NCBI GenBank assembly: GCA_964350605.1
Contig: CAYGKP010000064.1
Coordinates: forward strand, 1 to 12,228
From: CAYGKP01 sp964350605
Lineage (GTDB): Bacteria > Bacteroidota > Bacteroidia > Cytophagales > JAAEPT01
Direction of reading: 5' to 3'
Length of the DNA stretch: 12,228 nucleotides
This document shows positions 7,237-12,228 of the stretch, one piece after another. The translations under genes and the position numbers were made by a program. A model generated the notes under the pieces. That model did not search any database, was not told where the DNA came from, and saw nothing but the letters and a program-made list of their open reading frames with translations. Position 1 is the first letter of the stretch. Each line of letters begins with the position of its first letter.

Positions 7237-8289
7237 ATGAACCTGCGTCCGCTTCTTGCCTGCCTGCTGGCACTCCTGTCTTTCGGCACCCTTCGGGCGC
7301 AGCAGGATGCACATTACAGCCATTTTATGTTCAACCAGCTGTACTTCTTTCCGGGGTACGCAGGGATTGAACACGGCACACGCGCCACCTTCCTGCACCG
7401 TTCGCAGTGGCTGGGCTATGACGGAACGATTGATGAAGGCGGTGCGCCTTCGACCCAGATGCTCTCGGTCTCGCATTCAATGAAGTCATTTACCGGCAAC
7501 CCGGTGGACAACGATTATAATAGTGGTATCGGCCTTGTCTTCGAACGCGACAAGTTGGGACCTGTGCGCAACCTCAAGGGAATGCTCAGTTACTCCTATC
7601 ACTTCAAGTTCCGCCAAGGGGACATCCTGGGTGTTGGTGCTCGGGCTGGTTTCTTCAACCAGAGCATTGATGGGAGTTTGTTGCGAGCACAAGACCCGAA
7701 CGACCCGACTGTCGCGGCCTTCGGTTCGAGTACTAACAACCAATTCCAGCCAGATTTTGCTCTCAGCACCTGGTACCAACGGCCTAAGTGGTTCTTCGGA
7801 GTTACCCTCAACCACTTGTACCGAGCCAAATTCCAGTTCGGCGATGATGCGGTGAACACAGCCATCGAACGCCACATGAACTTGACGGCGGGCTACCTGG
7901 GCCGTGTGGGTGCGAACATTCGCGTCGAGCCATCGGCCATCTTCTTGACCGACTTTAACCAGTCGGTGTTTAATTATGGGGTGGTTGGTACCTATGAAAC
8001 GGTCAAGAACGATTACTGGGTGGGCCTGACCGCGCGCCAGTCGATTGTCGAGAAAGACATCCAACAGGGGGGCAAGAAGTTCTCGAACGACGACCTCACG
8101 ATCCTGATCGGAATCTCCACGCTGGAGCAAAAACGCTTGCGGATTGGCTATGCCTTCGACGTAGTGACCAGTGGCGTGCAGGCCAAGAACCCCACCTCGC
8201 ACGAGATCATGATCTCGTATTTGTTGCCCGTGGGGCCAGAATTCCGCGATCCGCCACTGCGGACGCCACGCTATCGACACGAAAATTAA
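7237..8289 (+). CDS. porP: PorP/SprF family type IX secretion outer-membrane protein
   Basis: From the ATG at 7237 this is a 350-residue precursor with a signal peptide (MNLRPLLACLLALLSFGTLRA) followed by QQDAHYSHFMFNQLYFFPGY, the family's standard start (Q-D-x-H-Y-S-x-F-x-x-N). GTRATFLHRSQWLGYDG follows. The rest is beta-strand rich with aromatic girdles, consistent with an outer-membrane barrel, and the end (RTPRYRHEN) is family-typical. PorP/SprF proteins are T9SS components: PorP in Porphyromonas gingivalis contributes to the machine's link with the periplasmic anchor, and SprF-type paralogues help secrete or attach particular cargo. Being directly upstream of gldKLMN favours the core PorP role. 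The frame is open back to 7123, but those 38 codons lack family similarity and precede the signal peptide. The paralogy between PorP and SprF keeps the symbol tentative. Confidence 0.87.
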   Translation: MNLRPLLACLLALLSFGTLRAQQDAHYSHFMFNQLYFFPGYAGIEHGTRATFLHRSQWLGYDGTIDEGGAPSTQMLSVSHSMKSFTGNPVDNDYNSGIGLVFERDKLGPVRNLKGMLSYSYHFKFRQGDILGVGARAGFFNQSIDGSLLRAQDPNDPTVAAFGSSTNNQFQPDFALSTWYQRPKWFFGVTLNHLYRAKFQFGDDAVNTAIERHMNLTAGYLGRVGANIRVEPSAIFLTDFNQSVFNYGVVGTYETVKNDYWVGLTARQSIVEKDIQQGGKKFSNDDLTILIGISTLEQKRLRIGYAFDVVTSGVQAKNPTSHEIMISYLLPVGPEFRDPPLRTPRYRHEN

Positions 8290-8482
8290 TCGTGGTCGTT
8301 GCGTAGGAAGTAGAAACTTGCCATCTTTAGGAGATTTTGTGACTTTACCGAGATACGGTATTCACTAAACAATAAGTCTCTTTCCCTGGCGTTCAGCCTT
8401 TGAGAGAATGTGTTGAGCAGTGGACTTAAAGCGAGTTGCAGGGTCAACTGGTTGTAATAAAACAGCTAAGTAAAAACGTGTT
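8290..8482 (+). other. Non-coding leader between porP and gldK
   Basis: This 193-bp gap has no supported reading frame and is more AT-rich than the flanking genes. Two short inverted repeats are visible: TACCG-N5-CGGTA at 8346-8360 and AGTTG-N6-CAACT at 8434-8449. The second arm of the latter is followed by another GTTG (8451-8454 region) that could pair alternatively. I found no exact TAnnTTTG element and no hairpin followed by a T-run. The last 30 bases are A-rich before the gldK ATG, a usual translation context in this phylum. Confidence 0.4.
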
Positions 8483-9523
8483 ATGAGGAAGCTAGTGGTA
8501 TTTAAACATGCAGCCGGTGCCCTGTTGGTAGGGTCACTGGGGCTGCTTTCTGCATGCGGCGGAGGTCGCGGAGGCGAGTATGATGACGGCGGTGAGCTGG
8601 TCGGAGTCGGCGGCCGCGAAGGCTGGGTGCAGACAAATCCGTTGGGCATGGTAGTATGTCCCTCGGGAACCTTTCACATGGGTCAAGCCGACGAAAACCC
8701 TACGGGTTCGATGGTCAACTTGAACCGTCAGGTCACCATCGGTGGGTTCTATATGGACGACACCGAGATCACCAACAACGAGTATCGCCAGTTCGTTAAC
8801 GAAATTCTGGAGGACTCGGTCAGCGTGTTGGGTGAAGAGTACGTAATGGCAGAGCTGTATCCCGACACTGCGGTGTGGGTGAAGGATTTCTCCAACCACA
8901 TGGGTGACCCCATGATGGAGTACTACTACATGCACCCTGCCTTTGATGACTACCCTGTGGTAGGCGTCGATTGGTACGCGGCCAAATACTTCTGTGAATG
9001 GCGCACCATTCACCTGAACACCTGGCGTGCTGAGAATGGTTTGTTTGCCATGCCTCGTTTCCGTTTGCCTTCCGAGGCCGAGTGGGAATACGCCGCCCGT
9101 GGTGGTCGCGACATGGCCAAGTACCCATGGGGTAACCCCTACATCCGTAACGCGAAGGGCTGTATGCTGGCCAACTTCAAGCCAGGCCGTGGTAACTACT
9201 ACGATGATGGCTTCATGTACACTTCGCCCGTTGCCTCCTATTTCTCGAACGACTACGGTTTGTTCGACATGGCCGGCAACGTATCGGAGTGGTGTGAAGA
9301 CGCCTTCAACCCCAAAGCCGTGCCTGTGGTTTGGGATTTGAACCCTACGTATTTTGACGAAACCGAGCCCCGCAAATTGATCCGCGGTGGTTCTTGGAAA
9401 GACGTCGCCTTCTACTTGGAGACTGGTACACGTGACTACGAGTACCGTGATACCACCAAGTCGTACATCGGTTTCCGCACCGTAATGACCTACTTGGGTC
9501 GTTCGTCGGGTGCCGAGTTCTAG
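8483..9523 (+). CDS. gldK: T9SS ring lipoprotein GldK/PorK (FGE-sulfatase fold)
   Basis: This 346-residue lipoprotein has the lipobox LSAC with Cys25 as the acylated residue, followed by a glycine-rich linker and ELVGVGGREGW (38-48), typical of GldK. The rest is a formylglycine-generating-enzyme/sulfatase-modifying fold: VVCPSGTFHMG (57-67), FRLPSEAEWEYAARGG (193-208), GLFDMAGNVSEW (259-270), RGGSW (301-305) and IGFRTV (329-334). The two catalytic Cys of true FGE, expected near residues 314-325, are absent, so the domain is structural. In the family, GldK/PorK forms periplasmic rings with GldN/PorN attached to the outer membrane, on which the GldLM motor is thought to act. At 346 residues it is shorter than the studied GldK and PorK (about 460-490 as I recall them). 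Arg and Gly codons shift towards CGT/GGT relative to the upstream genes, suggesting high expression. Confidence 0.93.
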   Translation: MRKLVVFKHAAGALLVGSLGLLSACGGGRGGEYDDGGELVGVGGREGWVQTNPLGMVVCPSGTFHMGQADENPTGSMVNLNRQVTIGGFYMDDTEITNNEYRQFVNEILEDSVSVLGEEYVMAELYPDTAVWVKDFSNHMGDPMMEYYYMHPAFDDYPVVGVDWYAAKYFCEWRTIHLNTWRAENGLFAMPRFRLPSEAEWEYAARGGRDMAKYPWGNPYIRNAKGCMLANFKPGRGNYYDDGFMYTSPVASYFSNDYGLFDMAGNVSEWCEDAFNPKAVPVVWDLNPTYFDETEPRKLIRGGSWKDVAFYLETGTRDYEYRDTTKSYIGFRTVMTYLGRSSGAEF

Positions 9524-9570
9524 AAGAACCCAGTTAACTACTGGCGATCGCTTTCTAAATACACGTTATT

Positions 9571-9607
9571 GGAGAACGGCTCGGGTCTCTAGGGTCCCGA
9601 GCCCTCC
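9571..9607 (+). terminator. Strong stem-loop in the gldK-gldL gap; possible leaky terminator or processing site
   Basis: GGCTCGGG (9578-9585) pairs perfectly with CCCGAGCC (9596-9603) around a 10-nt loop. GGAG (9571-9574) can pair with CTCC (9604-9607) outside a 3-nt AAC bulge, giving 12 bp in all, mostly G-C. The downstream flank is GAAAAAA rather than a T-run, so it is not a standard intrinsic terminator for rightward transcripts. It may attenuate, or stabilise the 3' end of, a porP-gldK message. The structure is visible; the function is inferred. Confidence 0.45.
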
Positions 9608-9620
9608 GAAAAAACCAACC

Positions 9621-9628
9621 TAGATTTA
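9621..9628 (+). promoter_or_regulatory. Weak candidate -7 element for gldL
   Basis: TAGATTTA matches TAnnTTTG at every defined position but the last. It lies 28 bp before the gldL ATG and just after the stem-loop. A separate gldLMN promoter here would fit with the stem-loop uncoupling gldK from gldL. No -33 TTG is seen at the expected spacing. Confidence 0.22.
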
Positions 9629-9655
9629 CTTTACCTAACCTAAACAACTGTAGCA

Positions 9656-10465
9656 ATGTCAAGCAAAGGCGGATTCATGCAGGTCTTCGAATACAAGATC
9701 ATGCCCGTAGTCTACGGACTCGGAGCGGCTGTCGTTATCATCGGCGCCCTCTTTAAAATTCAACACTGGCCCTTCGCCAACGCTCTTCTGATCGTTGGTC
9801 TTGGTACTGAGGCGTTGATTTTCGCACTCTCTTCGTTCCTTCCGATCCACAAGGATCCAGATTGGGCGCGTGTCTATCCTCAATTGAGCGAAGACTACGA
9901 TGCCTACTATCTGGAGGATAACTACAGCGGCGAAGACGCAACAGCAGGCTCGACTGTCAAGCAATTGGACGACATGTTCCAAACTGCTGGCATCGACCAA
10001 GATGCGATCAACCGCTTGAGCAAAGGCTTTTCAAGCCTCTCGGAGTCGGTGGTGAAATTGGCTGACGTAGGAGATGCTGCGGCGGCTTCGAACGATTACG
10101 CGTCGAACTTGAAGCAAGCTTCGGGCTCGCTGACGGAGATGAGCAAGTCGTATGCGGCTACTGCTGCTGCGATGTCGGGCATGTCGAGCGCGGCAACCGA
10201 TGCGGCCGAATACCACACTCAGGTTCAAACCATCACCAAAAACCTCGGTTCGTTGAACGCGGTGTATGAGATGGAGCTTCAGGATGCCAACAACCACCTG
10301 AAAGCCATGAACAAATTCTACAGCAACCTCTCGAGCGCGATGGATTCGATGGCCGAGGCAAGCAAAGACACCGAGCAATTCAAGAACGAGCTTCACAAGT
10401 TGACCTCGAACTTGACTTCGCTGAACAATGTCTATGGCAACATGCTGACAGCCATGAAGGGCTAG
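9656..10465 (+). CDS. gldL: T9SS motor stator GldL/PorL
   Basis: This is a 269-residue inner-membrane protein. Two transmembrane helices lie near residues 15-33 and 41-62, linked by the family signature GALFKIQHWPF (30-40). Glu52 in the second helix (GLGTEALIFAL) occupies the place of the conserved membrane glutamate essential for proton-driven motion in GldL. A long cytoplasmic helical region (about 100-269) has many Ala, Ser and heptad-like positions and looks coiled-coil forming. It includes two related blocks at 186-208 and 242-264 (KNLGSLNAVY and SNLTSLNNVY). Length lies between Flavobacterium johnsoniae GldL (about 215) and Porphyromonas PorL (about 309), from memory. The GldL pentamer surrounds the GldM helices and converts proton flow into rotation for secretion and, in gliding species, motility. 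It is 51 bp upstream of gldM; the start is preceded by an A-rich leader without a Shine-Dalgarno site. Confidence 0.95.
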   Translation: MSSKGGFMQVFEYKIMPVVYGLGAAVVIIGALFKIQHWPFANALLIVGLGTEALIFALSSFLPIHKDPDWARVYPQLSEDYDAYYLEDNYSGEDATAGSTVKQLDDMFQTAGIDQDAINRLSKGFSSLSESVVKLADVGDAAAASNDYASNLKQASGSLTEMSKSYAATAAAMSGMSSAATDAAEYHTQVQTITKNLGSLNAVYEMELQDANNHLKAMNKFYSNLSSAMDSMAEASKDTEQFKNELHKLTSNLTSLNNVYGNMLTAMKG

Positions 10466-10516
10466 GCATTCGCCAGAACATTGACAATTATTTTAACACC
10501 ATAACCTAATACCACA

Positions 10517-12082
10517 ATGGCAGGAGGTAAGGAAAGTCCCCGTCAGAAGATGATCGGGATGATGTACCTGGTCCTGACGGCCATGCTGGCACTCAACGTG
10601 AGCGCTGAGATCATCGAGAAGTTTCTACGGATCGATGAATCTCTCGCAGTGACGGTCGATGAATCGATCTCACGCGGTGAAGCCAAGCTTGGCCAAATGG
10701 CCAGTCAGATCAAAGAGAACGGCAACAACCCCAAGGACATCAAAGTCCTTGACGACGCAAAGGCCTATTGGAAAGAAGCGATGGACATGATCGCGGTTCT
10801 TGACGATGCGCGCGAGAAGTGCATTGGCCCAGACGGTCGTGACGAAACGGGGAAAATTGCGAAGCCGGATAAAAAAGATCTCGTGGAACAGTATCTCTTG
10901 AAAAAAGGAGGTCTTGGCTACGAGCTCCAAACCAAGCTGAACAAGTTCACCGAGCGCAACAATGCGATTCTTAAGGGCTTCGGCGCGAAGGAATCGGAGT
11001 TGCTGGAGCCGTTGGCTGCTAATCCAGAGCCCAAAAAAGGCGAGCCCAAGAAAGACTGGGTCTTCTTCAACTTCGAAGAGACTCCGTTGGCCGCTGTGTT
11101 GGCAACCCTTCAGGAGCGCAAGCAGAAAGTGTTGGAGCAGGCTTCCATCGTGCTGAGCCGTTACGGCGAGCAGGTTGGTATCACTCAAGTTAAGTTCGAC
11201 AAAGTCGAGCCCGTCTTGGTGGCCGACTCGAAGACTGTGACTGCGGGTACTGAGTTCAAAGGCAAATTGTACCTCACGGCGTTCAACAGCTCGTTGGATC
11301 CTGAGATGTACATGGGCGATACCAAGCTGCCAGTTTCTGGTGGTATCGGTACCGTTTCGTTCCGCGCATCGGGTGGAGCCTACAACTCGGACGGCATCGC
11401 TACTGCGACTCAGAAGTTCAAGATCGTGTACCACGGTCAGGAGTTTGAGAAAATTGACACTTACTACGTAGCCAAGCCGGTCATCGCCATTTATGGTGAA
11501 GCGATCTCGCAGCTCTACATGCAGTGTGACAACAGCCTCCAGGTTTCGTGCCCATCGCTGGGTAGCGGGTTCAACCCGAGCTTCAGCGCAACGTCAGGTG
11601 CCCGTGTAACCAGAGGTGCGAAAGCAGGCGACGTGGTCGTGTATCCCGTTAGCCGCAGCCCGGTAACCTTGAACGTCAGCAACTCGGGCGCAGCCTTGGG
11701 TTCGGAGACCTTCAAAGTTCGTCCGGTACCTGCACCTGGTTACGAAATCAGTCTTGATGGTCGTCCGTGGAACCCCTCGCGTCCAACCCGCCCACCGCGG
11801 GCCTTAGGCATCAAATTGGTGCCTGACGCAGGTTTCTACAGCGCACTTCCGAGGGAGGCTCGCTTCAACATCGCCAGCGGCGTAGTTGAGCACATCCGTA
11901 ACGGTCGTGTCGTCGGCTCGGTACCCTTCTCGGGTACAAGTGTCAACCTTGGTCGCCTTAACGGTGTCAAAGGAGATCGCTATAACGTGAAGATTCTACG
12001 TGTGGTCCGTGCGACCGGCAAAGGGGAAGTTGTTCCCGCCGATCCAGGATCGAATACGATTTTCGCAATCGCGATCGATTAA
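10517..12082 (+). CDS. gldM: T9SS motor rotor GldM/PorM
   Basis: This 521-residue protein begins MAGGKESPRQKMIGMMYLVL, the near-invariant GldM N-terminus. It has Arg9 just before the single transmembrane helix (about 12-30), the residue proposed to interact with the GldL glutamate. The remaining 490 residues are periplasmic: a helical first domain (about 31-200, rich in Lys and Glu), then beta-rich domains including EPVLVADSKTVTAGTEFKGK and DGRPWNPSRPTRPPRALG near 413-430, and a C-terminal domain that in homologues contacts the GldK/GldN ring. Two Cys close together, in MQCDNSLQVSCPS (around 335-345), could form a disulfide. Length is standard for the family (about 515). The family forms a dimer spanning the periplasm, transmitting inner-membrane torque to the outer-membrane ring. 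It lies between gldL (51 bp) and gldN (32 bp) in an evident operon. Confidence 0.96.
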   Translation: MAGGKESPRQKMIGMMYLVLTAMLALNVSAEIIEKFLRIDESLAVTVDESISRGEAKLGQMASQIKENGNNPKDIKVLDDAKAYWKEAMDMIAVLDDAREKCIGPDGRDETGKIAKPDKKDLVEQYLLKKGGLGYELQTKLNKFTERNNAILKGFGAKESELLEPLAANPEPKKGEPKKDWVFFNFEETPLAAVLATLQERKQKVLEQASIVLSRYGEQVGITQVKFDKVEPVLVADSKTVTAGTEFKGKLYLTAFNSSLDPEMYMGDTKLPVSGGIGTVSFRASGGAYNSDGIATATQKFKIVYHGQEFEKIDTYYVAKPVIAIYGEAISQLYMQCDNSLQVSCPSLGSGFNPSFSATSGARVTRGAKAGDVVVYPVSRSPVTLNVSNSGAALGSETFKVRPVPAPGYEISLDGRPWNPSRPTRPPRALGIKLVPDAGFYSALPREARFNIASGVVEHIRNGRVVGSVPFSGTSVNLGRLNGVKGDRYNVKILRVVRATGKGEVVPADPGSNTIFAIAID

Positions 12083-12114
12083 AGAGTAAAGGAGTTTTAA
12101 CTAAGTACAATATC

Positions 12115-12228
12115 ATGCGAAAGGTAAGTGGACTGTGTGCTGGCTTGTTGGCGGTTGCTTTGGCAACCCCGGCAATGGCCCAGGACGGGTACAATAAGTA
12201 CTCGTACCGTCCGATTCATGAATCGGAC
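12115..12228 (+). CDS. gldN: T9SS ring protein GldN/PorN, N-terminal part (cut by window end)
   Basis: The first 38 codons are present. A signal peptide (MRKVSGLCAGLLAVALATPAMA) with a likely cleavage at AMA/QDG is followed by YNKYSYRPIHESD, which resembles the mature N-terminus of GldN where the sequence proceeds to the D-x-x-W region. The call depends mainly on context: in T9SS clusters gldN directly follows gldM, here after 32 bp. GldN/PorN is periplasmic and pairs with the GldK/PorK lipoprotein in the ring. The AAAGGAG at 12088-12094 is 20 bases from the ATG, too far for a usual Shine-Dalgarno site; the near leader is A/T-rich. The frame remains open to the last base. Confidence 0.85.
   Translation, partial: MRKVSGLCAGLLAVALATPAMAQDGYNKYSYRPIHESD

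Noticed and set aside
7486..8280. Long minus-strand open frame (264 codons) opposite porP
   Set aside because: It is antisense to a clear PorP/SprF protein, has no recognisable motif, and long antisense frames are expected in GC-rich coding sequence.
10481..10486. TTGACA, a perfect sigma70-like -35 hexamer in the gldL-gldM gap
   Set aside because: No good -10 follows at 16-18 bp, and Bacteroidota primary sigma factors do not use this consensus.
10670..11434. Long minus-strand open frame (254 codons) opposite gldM
   Set aside because: It is a shadow of gldM; its translation shows no domain, and gldM is certain.
12088..12094. AAAGGAG as a ribosome binding site for gldN
   Set aside because: It lies 20 bases from the ATG, beyond usual spacing, and translation in this phylum rarely depends on such sites.

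Overview
The window comes from a GC-rich member of the Bacteroidota. The main evidence is a type IX secretion system (T9SS) core cluster in the order porP/sprF, gldK, gldL, gldM, gldN, a system confined to this phylum. Supporting signs are a TAnnTTTG-type promoter, few convincing Shine-Dalgarno sites with A-rich leaders before many start codons, a phylum-type DUF4271 membrane protein, and a HemD of the Bacteroidota form. The sequence does not allow a confident genus, and I make no claim below phylum level.

Layout. Positions 1-44 hold the last codons of what looks like a Crp/Fnr-family regulator. An FNR-like palindrome (51-64) follows, then a DinB-like protein (116-697). Two genes on the minus strand come next: hemW (1094-2233, TTG start) and, one base downstream of it, a small TerB-like protein (694-1092) whose stop overlaps the DinB stop. 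A 75-bp divergent promoter region separates hemW from a rightward series of envelope genes: a TamA-like Omp85 outer-membrane protein (2309-4042), a WecA/MraY-type polyprenyl-phosphate sugar-phosphate transferase (4089-5177) and a DUF4271 membrane protein (5164-6273). These are followed by hemD (6311-7111).

T9SS block. PorP/SprF (7237-8289) is an outer-membrane protein. A 193-bp non-coding stretch leads into gldK (8483-9523, outer-membrane-associated lipoprotein with an FGE-sulfatase fold). A 132-bp gap with a strong stem-loop separates gldK from gldL (9656-10465, inner-membrane motor stator). gldM (10517-12082, periplasm-spanning motor rotor) and the first 38 codons of gldN (12115 to the end) follow. 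GldL and GldM form the proton-driven motor, and GldK and GldN form the ring it is thought to act on. PorP belongs to the family that links the periplasmic and surface parts of the machine. The key motor residues are present: Glu52 in GldL TM2 and Arg9 in GldM.

Nothing here is clearly an undescribed system. The best leads are the FNR-like box ahead of the DinB-like gene, the gldK-gldL stem-loop, and the uncharacterised DUF4271 gene between a lipid-linked sugar transferase and hemD/T9SS. I saw no tRNA, rRNA, CRISPR array, insertion sequence or prophage.
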